A stretch of DNA of 6,376 nt, from NCBI GenBank assembly GCA_002440265.1, contig DJSG01000054.1, forward strand, positions 1 to 6,376, written 5' to 3'. This document shows positions 1 to 5,724 of the stretch, piece after piece; the first letter of the stretch is position 1, and every line of letters begins with the position of its first letter. The notes beneath the pieces were generated by a model. That model did not search any database, had not been told where the DNA came from, and was given only the letters and a program-made list of their open reading frames with translations. This stretch comes from Bacteroidales bacterium UBA6340. GTDB taxonomy: Bacteria > Bacteroidota > Bacteroidia > Bacteroidales > Paludibacteraceae. The translations under genes were made by a program, and so were the position numbers.

Positions 1-114
1 ACGGAACTTTTACTATGCGCCTCATTGGACCAGTGGATAACCCGCCTCCGCGACGACTATGTCATCTACCGCTCCACGCAAGAAAGCCAAGCCGAAAAAG
101 GAATTGAAATATAA
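1..114 (+). CDS. C-terminal end of an unrecognised protein (partial, 5' end outside window)
   Basis: Reading frame 1 is open from the first base to a TAA at 112-114 and gives the last 37 residues of a protein (TELLLCASLDQWITRLRDDY, followed by a polar tail ending KGIEI). There is no in-frame Met, so the gene begins upstream of the window. The fragment has an amphipathic stretch (SLDQWITRLRDDYVIY) followed by a charged, Gln/Glu-rich end, as expected for the tail of a soluble protein. I do not recognise the family and assign no function. That it is a real coding end is supported by the open frame up to the edge and by the change to AT-rich, non-coding-looking sequence right after the stop. No convincing intrinsic terminator follows; an AT-rich hairpin at 158-180 is the nearest candidate. 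Confidence 0.6.
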   Translation, partial: TELLLCASLDQWITRLRDDYVIYRSTQESQAEKGIEI

Positions 115-157
115 CTTTTGTTAAAACTGCCATTTTGGGGAAAGTGTAGAGAAAGTA

Positions 158-180
158 CTGAAAAAATGAAGATTTTTCGG
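158..180 (+). other. AT-rich hairpin downstream of the first gene
   Basis: CTGAAAAA (158-165) pairs with TTTTTCGG (173-180) across a 7-nt loop, with one G-T pair. It lies 44 bases after the stop of the upstream gene and could end its transcript. However, the T-run is inside the stem rather than after it and the stem is AT-rich, so a terminator role is only a guess. Confidence 0.25.
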
Positions 181-217
181 CATTGATAATCACAGGCTTA
201 CAAGCCAAAAATGCAAA

Positions 218-288
218 ATGCACCATTTTGGCGAAAAAACGAAAATAAATTTGGATTTGGGACGATTTTGTATTATCTTTGTACTGAA
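218..288 (+). repeat. 71-bp promoter-bearing repeat, copy 1
   Basis: This block matches 5552-5622 in direct orientation with three differences (259, 260 and 284), counted by eye as 68 of 71 identical. It begins ATGCACCATTTTGGCG and ends just past the -7 promoter box. The conserved part includes about 32 bp upstream of the -33 box, both promoter boxes and most of the spacer. A weaker relative of its start, CCATTTTGG plus GGAAA with one mismatch over 14 bases, lies at 130-143. Part of the block can also pair with upstream sequence: GCCAAAA (204-210) is complementary to TTTTGGC (226-232). Copy 2 lacks that partner. Confidence 0.9.
250..281 (+). promoter_or_regulatory. Bacteroidota-type promoter for the exported protein gene
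   Basis: A TTTG -33 box (250-253) and a TATCTTTG -7 box (274-281, consensus TAnnTTTG) are separated by 20 bp, the usual spacing for the primary sigma factor of Bacteroidota. Transcription would start a few bases after 281, giving a leader of roughly 45 nt before the ATG at 334. A second TTTG at 256-259 sits too close to the -7 box and is not kept in copy 2. Confidence 0.8.
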
Positions 289-325
289 AATCGAACAACG
301 ACAGATATGATATTGTGAATAAAAT

Positions 326-330
326 AGGAG
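326..330 (+). promoter_or_regulatory. Shine-Dalgarno-like AGGAG
   Basis: AGGAG lies only 3 nt before the ATG at 334, closer than the usual 5-9 nt. It is the only purine-rich SD-like element before any start in the window; korA, korB and the ABC gene have A-rich upstream sequence instead. An in-frame TAG at 325-327 rules out a start further upstream. Confidence 0.45.
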
Positions 331-333
331 AAA

Positions 334-2328
334 ATGAAACAGATACGTATTTTAGTACTTTTGGCAGCCCTGTTAGGGGGCGAAATGCTGACAGCAGGTG
401 TATCCACCTACATGTTTACAGACAAGGATTGGAATAGCAAAGTTGCGAGTGTAGCGTGCGACAACAAGACCGATGGTTGGGTGTCCGATAAGCCGGGCAA
501 TGACTACAGCGGCAGTTATCAGATAGGAGTAAAGGTCACTGCCAGGACAACAGGAGCAGGAGCCACCTCTGTACAGACGTTTGAGAAAGTGCGCCGCGTG
601 ACATTCAACTACGCTACGACCACCAAAGGACAAGGGAGCATCTCGGTACAAGTGGGCAAAAATGCGAAGGTGGACTCGGTAGTAACAATTGCCAATCCGA
701 GCAATCGCGATATGACCATAGTACTGCCCGAAGAGCAGACAGGACAGGTGAAGTTTGTAGTGAACTGCACGAAAAACTCTGTCTATCTCAATTCTATCAC
801 CATTTACAGCAGTACGGGCGGGGCAAATCCGTTCACGATAGACACGTATCAGTTGGTTACGGATGTGGCACAGTTGACAGATTCAGACCAAATTATCATC
901 GGTGTCAATGTGGCAGATATGGATTATATCATGGGGTTTTACGACGAAAACACGTCAAAGAACAATATCCATGCCATCGCAGGCAAGTATTCGGCAGACC
1001 GCACCCGGGTAACCCCTGACGACCGTGCTGTCTATACGCTGCGCAAGACAGTGTTGGACGGGCAGACAGTGTACTACATTCAGGACGAGATACGCTATGT
1101 GGAGGCGTATTTAGTGGCAAGCGGCGGGCAGACGAAGAATGTGTTGGCGGTATGGGACAAACTGACCGACAGCAAGACCTACGGCAACTATGGCTATTGG
1201 GACATTCGTGTGGCAGCCGACGGAACAGCAACAATCATGAATATGGGGAATAGCAAAGGGAAGTATCTGCAGTATAATGCCACAGGCAAACTATTCGGGT
1301 GCTACGCATCGGCAGGCAACCAAACACCCGTGTGTATATACCGGTGTGTAGAGGCATTGGGCGATACCACGTTGATTGTGGCACCGCTCACCAACTTCGG
1401 GACGGTGTGCAAGACAGGAGTGCGCGCAACCGGCAGCAAGACCGTCACGGTGAATGCCAATGGGCTGAACGAGGATATATCGGTGCGGCTGAAACATGGA
1501 GCCCCATTTGCTCTTTCGACCACACAGATAGACCGCGAGGGTGATAAACTGACTATCACCTATGAGGCAACGGAAGCGGGTGTGTACAGAGATACATTGC
1601 TGCTGACAAGCGGCGAGGTGACGGCAGAGGCTATGGTGATGCTGAACGTGGTGCAACCAATGAAAGTGGCAGAGGCTGTGCGTGCAGAGGATTACACCAC
1701 AATCTATTTGGATACAGTAGTGGTGACAAAGAAGTACGACCGCTATATCTTCGTTCGCGACCACACAGGTTCCATGCTGATATACGACACAGGCGATGCA
1801 GACGGCAAACGGTATGGCTCGGGGTTAAAGAACGGGCACGTGTTGGCAGGCATAACAGGACGCTTTCAGAACTACTATGGTGTACCGGAACTGGTTCCGA
1901 CTGCCAAGTGGCAGCAACAGAACAAGAAAACAGAATGTCTGCCTGAGCCGTTCATGGATATAGTCACCCCGGATAAGACACCTGCCGCGGTAGATTCGTC
2001 ACACGTGTGCAAATACATCACCCTTGAAGCAATGGTGATTGACGACCAAGACATGGCGGCTTCTGCCTCGGTGGCTGCAGTGAAGGTCGTGGATGCCTTC
2101 CATATAGGACTGACACGCCGGATTCCGACGCAGTTGGACGCAATCGTGATGCTCTCGCACGATGAGATACAGTTATGGTGCGTGCAACAGGAAGAGTCGG
2201 GTACTGCGGTAGAATCCGGCTATACCCCCAAGCACACTGCACTGCCATACAAGTGTATCCGTGAGGGGCAACTTGTTATCGTATACGGAGATATGGTGTA
2301 TTCAGTGGATGGAAAAGAAATAAAGTGA
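334..2328 (+). CDS. Exported multi-domain surface protein with probable type IX secretion tail
   Basis: A 664-aa protein of unknown function. Residues 1-21 form a signal peptide (basic KQIR, then hydrophobic ILVLLAALL, likely cut after LTA at 21). Residues about 25-160 resemble the beta-sandwich module of Bacteroidota secreted proteins that opens with a FTDKDW-like motif and ends in a strand like VYLNSITIYSS. Residues about 168-340 form a second beta-rich module ending in a YLQYNATGKLFGCY-type motif. Residues about 345-440 look like an Ig-like (HYDIN/BACON-type) domain: LTNFGTV, then VTVNANGLNEDISVRL, then GVYRDTLLLTSG. Residues about 441-525 and perhaps further resemble an OB-fold module (YIFVRDHTGSMLIYD, then LAGITGRFQNYYGVPEL). 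The last 25 residues (REGQLVIVYGDMVYSVDGKE and the end IK) resemble a compact type IX secretion C-terminal signal. Ten cysteines may form disulfides. It is probably surface-anchored or released. Domain names rest on remembered patterns, not a search. The start is the first Met after an in-frame TAG. Confidence 0.85.
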   Translation: MKQIRILVLLAALLGGEMLTAGVSTYMFTDKDWNSKVASVACDNKTDGWVSDKPGNDYSGSYQIGVKVTARTTGAGATSVQTFEKVRRVTFNYATTTKGQGSISVQVGKNAKVDSVVTIANPSNRDMTIVLPEEQTGQVKFVVNCTKNSVYLNSITIYSSTGGANPFTIDTYQLVTDVAQLTDSDQIIIGVNVADMDYIMGFYDENTSKNNIHAIAGKYSADRTRVTPDDRAVYTLRKTVLDGQTVYYIQDEIRYVEAYLVASGGQTKNVLAVWDKLTDSKTYGNYGYWDIRVAADGTATIMNMGNSKGKYLQYNATGKLFGCYASAGNQTPVCIYRCVEALGDTTLIVAPLTNFGTVCKTGVRATGSKTVTVNANGLNEDISVRLKHGAPFALSTTQIDREGDKLTITYEATEAGVYRDTLLLTSGEVTAEAMVMLNVVQPMKVAEAVRAEDYTTIYLDTVVVTKKYDRYIFVRDHTGSMLIYDTGDADGKRYGSGLKNGHVLAGITGRFQNYYGVPELVPTAKWQQQNKKTECLPEPFMDIVTPDKTPAAVDSSHVCKYITLEAMVIDDQDMAASASVAAVKVVDAFHIGLTRRIPTQLDAIVMLSHDEIQLWCVQQEESGTAVESGYTPKHTALPYKCIREGQLVIVYGDMVYSVDGKEIK

Positions 2329-2368
2329 CAGCAACAGCCCCGCGCCACTATGGAATACGGACCGTCGA

Positions 2369-2406
2369 ACTTGCTTTTTGATAGTACAAAGCCACAAAAA
2401 GCAAGT
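2369..2406. repeat. Perfect 12-bp inverted repeat just upstream of the korA promoter
   Basis: ACTTGCTTTTTG (2369-2380) is exactly complementary to CAAAAAGCAAGT (2395-2406), with a 14-nt centre. It lies 41 bases after the stop of the exported-protein gene and 5 bases before the korA -33 box. It may be a transcription end for the upstream gene, on either strand, or an operator for korAB. As a terminator it is imperfect: the T-run is inside the 5' arm and no T-run follows the 3' arm. Confidence 0.6.
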
Positions 2407-2410
2407 CGTA

Positions 2411-2442
2411 TTTGGGTATGTAGAAAATAAGTCGTACCTTTG
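2411..2442 (+). promoter_or_regulatory. Bacteroidota-type promoter of the korAB operon
   Basis: A TTTG -33 box (2411-2414) and TACCTTTG -7 box (2435-2442) are 20 bp apart, the same geometry as the other two promoters here. The octamer AAGTCGTA occurs at 2403-2410, touching the -33 box, and again at 2429-2436, overlapping the -7 box. Transcription would begin a few bases after 2442, leaving a leader of about 50 nt. The sequence outside the boxes is unrelated to the 71-bp repeat. Confidence 0.8.
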
Positions 2443-2455
2443 CAACCGATTTTGA

Positions 2456-2480
2456 GCGGCGGTCGTATGCCGATTGCCGC
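2456..2480 (+). promoter_or_regulatory. Stable hairpin in the korA 5' leader
   Basis: GCGGCGGTCG (2456-2465) pairs with CGATTGCCGC (2471-2480) through 10 consecutive pairs, two of them G-U, with a 5-nt loop. It would sit within roughly 10 nt of the transcript's 5' end and 21 nt before the korA ATG. It is followed by an A-rich single-stranded stretch rather than a T-run, so it is not a terminator. A 5' stabilising stem or a translation control element are the obvious possibilities. Confidence 0.5.
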
Positions 2481-2501
2481 ACCTTAAACAACAAAGATAT
2501 T

Positions 2502-4361
2502 ATGCAAAAACAAAATGTAGTGGTACGCTTTTGCGGCGACTCCGGAGACGGTATGCAATTGACCGGCAACATGTTCTCCTCACTTAGTGCCATTTTAGGC
2601 AATGAGATTAGCACCCTACCCGACTTTCCTGCCGAGATACGCGCCCCGCAAGGCACGCTGGGCGGCGTGAGTGGTTTCCAAGTGAACTTGGGTGCAGACG
2701 TTTACACCCCGGGCGACAAAGCCGATGTGATTGTGGCTATGAACGCTGCGGCATTGAAAGTCTGCACGTTAGGCTCCAAGTTCAACCAACCCGATGCAAA
2801 GTGGGAGGACAGCAGTTCGATGTACAAGAAGAACGCTGTGGTCATCGTGGACACCGACTCGTTCACGGACAAAGACCTCGAGAAGGCACTGTACAAGACC
2901 GACAACCCCTTCACCGAACTCGGTATTCCCGAGAGCGTGCAAATCGTTCCGGTGGCACTGACCGCACTCACCAAAGAGAGCCTTAAGGACTCGGGGTTGG
3001 ACAACAAGGCTATCCTCAAGTCGCGCAACATGTTCGCGCTGGGTGTCGTTTGCTGGCTGTTCAACCGTCCTATCGACAAGGCTATCCACTTCCTCGAGGG
3101 CAAGTTCAAGAAGAAACCGCAACTCATCGCGCCCAACGTGAAGGTGCTGACCGACGGTTTCAACTACGGCAACAACCTCGCACTCAATATCCAGACCGTC
3201 AATGTGGAGAAGGCAGAGGACCTGCCTCACGGCAAATACACCGCCATCGCGGGCAACAAAGCCACCGCATGGGGCTTGATTGCGGCTGCCGAGAAATGCG
3301 GCAAGCGTCTGTTCCTGGGTTCCTATCCCATCACCCCCGCCACCGACATCATGCACGAACTGGCTGCCCGCAAGGACATGGGCGTGATGGTGGTGCAAGC
3401 CGAGGACGAGATAGCAGGTGTTTGCACCGCTATCGGCGCAGCGTTTGCCGGCGACCTCGCGGCTACCAGCACTTCGGGTCCGGGCTTGAGCCTGAAATCC
3501 GAGGCTATCGGCTTGGCAGTGATGGCAGAGTTGCCCTTGGTGGTTATCGACGTACAGCGCGGCGGTCCCAGTACGGGTCTGCCCACGAAGACCGAGCAGA
3601 CCGACCTGATGCAGGCTGTTTACGGCCGCAACGGCGAGTGCCCCGCAGTGGTGATGGCGGCTTCCACGTCGGCTAACTGCTTCGAATACGCCTATATGGC
3701 TGCCAAAATCGCCTTGGAGAATATGACTCCCGTCATTCTCATGACCGACACCTACCTGGCAAACGGTACGGGCTTGTGGCGTATCCCGCAACTCAGCGAA
3801 CTGCCCGCTATCCATCCGCAAGGGGTGCCCGAGGAACTCAAGGGCAAATACAACCCTGCGCTGCGCGACGAGAACAACGTCCGCTACTGGGCTTATGCCG
3901 GTATGGAGGGCTACGAGCACCGCAATATCGGTCTTGAGCGTGATGCACAGAAAGGCAGCATCTCCACCAATCCCGAGAACCACGAACGGATGGTTCGCGC
4001 GCGCCAAGCCAAGGTGGACCAAGTGGCTAACCGTATCCCCGAACTCCGCGTACAGTGCAATGCCCAGAGCGACACGCTCCTCGTGGGCTGGGGCTCCACC
4101 GAGGGACACCTTCACGCGGCTGCCAACGAACTGAACTGCGCACTGGCACACTTCAACTATATCAACCCGCTGCCCAAGAACACCGCCAACGTCCTCCGCG
4201 CATACAAGCGTATCGTCGTTTGCGAACTGAACAGCGGACAGTTTGCAGGCTATCTGCGCTCCAAGATTAGCGGCGTTAATCTGCTGCAATACAACGAGAT
4301 AATGGGTCAACCATTCGCCGTAGAGCGCATTGTGGAATACGTAAAGGGGTTAAATGACTAA
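2502..4361 (+). CDS. korA: 2-oxoglutarate:ferredoxin oxidoreductase, alpha subunit with fused gamma domain
   Basis: A cytoplasmic 619-aa subunit that with KorB converts 2-oxoglutarate and CoA to succinyl-CoA and CO2, passing electrons to ferredoxin; the reaction can run in reverse. Residues about 5-200 are the gamma domain (RFCGDSGDGMQLTGNMF, then FPAEIRAPQGTLGGVSGFQ). Residues about 250-430 are the pyrimidine-binding domain of thiamin diphosphate enzymes (GSYPITPATDIMHELA, QAEDEIAGVCTAIGAAFAG, STSGPGLSLKSEAIGLA, then RGGPSTGLPTKTEQTDL). Residues about 465-500 hold the EHRNIGLE and NPENHERMV motifs typical of KorA. Residues about 520-619 are the transketolase C-terminal-like domain. Length fits the gamma-alpha fusion form. 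No clear Shine-Dalgarno precedes the ATG, and the chosen start gives the expected short lead-in. Codon use is strongly C-ending. Substrate choice within the 2-oxoacid family cannot be proven from sequence; 2-oxoglutarate is the best guess. Confidence 0.93.
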   Translation: MQKQNVVVRFCGDSGDGMQLTGNMFSSLSAILGNEISTLPDFPAEIRAPQGTLGGVSGFQVNLGADVYTPGDKADVIVAMNAAALKVCTLGSKFNQPDAKWEDSSSMYKKNAVVIVDTDSFTDKDLEKALYKTDNPFTELGIPESVQIVPVALTALTKESLKDSGLDNKAILKSRNMFALGVVCWLFNRPIDKAIHFLEGKFKKKPQLIAPNVKVLTDGFNYGNNLALNIQTVNVEKAEDLPHGKYTAIAGNKATAWGLIAAAEKCGKRLFLGSYPITPATDIMHELAARKDMGVMVVQAEDEIAGVCTAIGAAFAGDLAATSTSGPGLSLKSEAIGLAVMAELPLVVIDVQRGGPSTGLPTKTEQTDLMQAVYGRNGECPAVVMAASTSANCFEYAYMAAKIALENMTPVILMTDTYLANGTGLWRIPQLSELPAIHPQGVPEELKGKYNPALRDENNVRYWAYAGMEGYEHRNIGLERDAQKGSISTNPENHERMVRARQAKVDQVANRIPELRVQCNAQSDTLLVGWGSTEGHLHAAANELNCALAHFNYINPLPKNTANVLRAYKRIVVCELNSGQFAGYLRSKISGVNLLQYNEIMGQPFAVERIVEYVKGLND

Positions 4362-4372
4362 AAAGAAAAATT

Positions 4373-5404
4373 ATGGAAGCAAGTCAATTCAAAAGTGATC
4401 AATACGTTCGTTTCTGCCCCGGTTGCGGCGACCACGCCATCTGTGCAGCCCTGCAAAAAGCCATGGCACAAATAGGTGTGCCCACCTACGAAACAGTAGT
4501 CATCTCGGGTATCGGTTGTTCGAGCCGTATGCCCCACTACCTGAATACTTACGGTTTCAACACCATCCACGGTCGCGGCGGTGCAGTGGCAACGGGTGTC
4601 AAGACCAGCCACCCCGAACTCACCGTTTGGCAGATGTCGGGTGACGGCGACTGCCTCGCTATCGGCGGTAACCATTTTATTCATGAGATTCGGCGCAACG
4701 TGGACCTCAACATCTGTATGTTCAACAACCGTATCTACGGACTCACCAAGGGGCAGTACTCGCCTACTTCGCCCAAAGGCTTTGTCAGCAAATCCAGTCC
4801 TTTCGGCACAGTGGAACGTCCGTTTATCCCTGCCGAGTTGGTGATGGGTGCGCGCGGCACCTTCTTCGCCCGCACGCTGGATGTGGATATGCCCACTACC
4901 GTCGATTGCATGGTCAAGGCGCAGCAGCACAAGGGTGCCAGCGTCATTGAATGTCTGGTTAACTGCGTGATTTTCAACAACGGAACCCACGCATGGATAG
5001 CAGACCGCGAGACACGTGCCGACCGCAGCATCGTACTCCGCCATGGCGAGAAGATGATTTTCGGCAAGAACAACGACAAGGGTCTCGCATTGGATTACAG
5101 CCAGGGACTCATGCCACGTCTCATCGTAGTGCCGGCTGACGACCCGCGTGTCCTCACACACGATGCCACTACCGCAGACCCCACCTTGCACCGTATGCTG
5201 GCTCTCATGGGGCAGGATATGGTTACCGATGTGCATAATGCCGAGGTTCCCGGCGAACTGCCTATCGCACTGGGCGTTATCCGCAATGTGGAGGCGGAGA
5301 CCTACGACCAAGCCGTCAGCGCGCAAATCAACGAGGTGCGTGAAAAGAGCAAGGCGCAGACCTTCGACCAACTCACTGCCACCCTCGAGCAGTGGGATAT
5401 GTAA
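4373..5404 (+). CDS. korB: 2-oxoglutarate:ferredoxin oxidoreductase, beta subunit
   Basis: A 343-aa cytoplasmic partner of KorA that binds the diphosphate end of thiamin diphosphate and an iron-sulfur cluster. The thiamin diphosphate motif is SGDGDCLAIGGNHFIHEIRR (from residue 89), ending in NN at 118-119 and then RIYGLTKGQYSPTSPKG. Probable [4Fe-4S] ligands are C15 and C18 (FCPGCGDH), C49 (GIGCSSR) and C194 or C198 (ECLVNCVIFNN). GARGTFFARTLDVDMP (159-174) is also typical of the family, and the length is normal for bacterial KorB. The ATG lies 11 nt after the korA stop, so the two genes are co-transcribed and probably translationally linked; the gap is A-rich with no Shine-Dalgarno. No separate ferredoxin-like delta or gamma gene is present, in keeping with the two-subunit form. 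An intrinsic terminator follows at 5453-5488. Other 2-oxoacids remain possible substrates. Confidence 0.94.
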   Translation: MEASQFKSDQYVRFCPGCGDHAICAALQKAMAQIGVPTYETVVISGIGCSSRMPHYLNTYGFNTIHGRGGAVATGVKTSHPELTVWQMSGDGDCLAIGGNHFIHEIRRNVDLNICMFNNRIYGLTKGQYSPTSPKGFVSKSSPFGTVERPFIPAELVMGARGTFFARTLDVDMPTTVDCMVKAQQHKGASVIECLVNCVIFNNGTHAWIADRETRADRSIVLRHGEKMIFGKNNDKGLALDYSQGLMPRLIVVPADDPRVLTHDATTADPTLHRMLALMGQDMVTDVHNAEVPGELPIALGVIRNVEAETYDQAVSAQINEVREKSKAQTFDQLTATLEQWDM

Positions 5405-5452
5405 TCCCCACCCGCTCCGAACTAACATCGAATTTATTTCAGAACTATCTTC

Positions 5453-5488
5453 AACCACCCAAAGTCCCACTCGACTTTGGGCGGTTTT
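5453..5488 (+). terminator. Intrinsic terminator of the korAB operon
   Basis: CCCAAAGTC (5458-5466) pairs perfectly with GACTTTGGG (5473-5481) around a 6-nt loop. After one mismatch, four more pairs (AACC at 5453-5456 with GGTT at 5483-5486) extend the stem. A TTTT run at 5485-5488 follows. The site lies 48 bases after the korB stop. Confidence 0.85.
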
Positions 5489-5551
5489 GTACTCCCACTA
5501 TGGAAATAGGAAGATGTCTGTATGCAAGCAAAAAGGACAAGTGACTATCTC

Positions 5552-5622
5552 ATGCACCATTTTGGCGAAAAAACGAAAATAAATTTGGATTTCAGACGAT
5601 TTTGTATTATCTTTGTATTGAA
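5552..5622 (+). repeat. 71-bp promoter-bearing repeat, copy 2
   Basis: Direct-orientation copy of 218-288, differing at 5593, 5594 and 5618. The first 41 bases, including all sequence upstream of the -33 box, are identical in the two copies. Homology stops about 7 bases after the -7 box, so the two downstream leaders are unrelated. No terminal inverted repeats or target-site duplications are visible at its edges. Confidence 0.9.
5584..5615 (+). promoter_or_regulatory. Bacteroidota-type promoter for the ABC ATPase gene
   Basis: A TTTG -33 box (5584-5587) and TATCTTTG -7 box (5608-5615) are 20 bp apart. Both boxes are identical to those before the exported-protein gene. Transcription from here would give a leader of about 100 nt before the first ABC start codon, longer than the other leaders in the window. 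Confidence 0.8.
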
Positions 5623-5637
5623 TTTCGGAAAAAGGGT

Positions 5638-5697
5638 ATGTGCACCCCCTTGTACAACCTTTCAGGCGGAATGAGCAGTATGGATTGGATAGTATAA
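5638..5697 (+). CDS. Possible 19-codon leader ORF upstream of the ABC gene
   Basis: ATG at 5638 opens MCTPLYNLSGGMSSMDWIV and stops at TAA (5695-5697). It begins about 16 nt after the inferred transcription start and lies in the same frame as the ABC gene, 27 nt before that gene's first ATG. Its ATG is in the loop of a small GGGT/ACCC hairpin (5634-5637 with 5644-5647). It resembles nothing I know, and a short open frame of this size may be chance. Confidence 0.2.
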   Translation: MCTPLYNLSGGMSSMDWIV

Positions 5698-5724
5698 CTT
5701 TTAGAAGATAGTTTTGACGATAAT

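Larger units (their letters stand above)
5405..5724 (+). other. Intergenic stretch between korB and the ABC ATPase gene
   Basis: This 320-bp stretch holds no convincing full-length gene. In order it contains the korAB terminator (5453-5488), about 60 bp with no clear signal, the second copy of the 71-bp promoter repeat (5552-5622), and a leader of about 100 nt with a 19-codon open frame (5638-5697). Confidence 0.75.

Noticed and set aside
195..206. Small hairpin GGCTT/AAGCC
   Set aside because: The loop would be only 2 nt and the stem 5 bp, and no T-run follows it.
218..288. The 71-bp repeat as a MITE or insertion-sequence remnant
   Set aside because: No terminal inverted repeats, no target-site duplication and no transposase fragment are visible; the match boundaries fit a promoter block better.
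62..298. Minus-strand open frame (78 codons) across the first spacer
   Set aside because: It overlaps the end of the upstream gene, the 71-bp repeat and its promoter. Its Phe/Lys-rich translation is what AT-rich non-coding DNA gives.
2345..2355. CCACTATGGAA shared with 5495-5505, both sites a little downstream of a gene end
   Set aside because: Only 11 bases match and the flanks differ. With no further copies in the window, chance cannot be excluded.
2769..4310. Long antisense open frame (513 codons) opposite korA
   Set aside because: It lies entirely within a clear korA gene, has no recognisable motifs, and is explained by the strong C-ending codon bias of korA, which removes stop codons from the antisense frame.
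4358..5470. Antisense open frame (370 codons) opposite korB and its terminator
   Set aside because: It is a shadow of the korB codon bias and runs through the korAB terminator; the translation is His/Val/Gly-rich with no domain.
5148..5582. Plus-strand open frame running from inside korB past the terminator
   Set aside because: It overlaps korB out of frame, crosses the korAB terminator and enters the promoter repeat; the translation has no recognisable motif.
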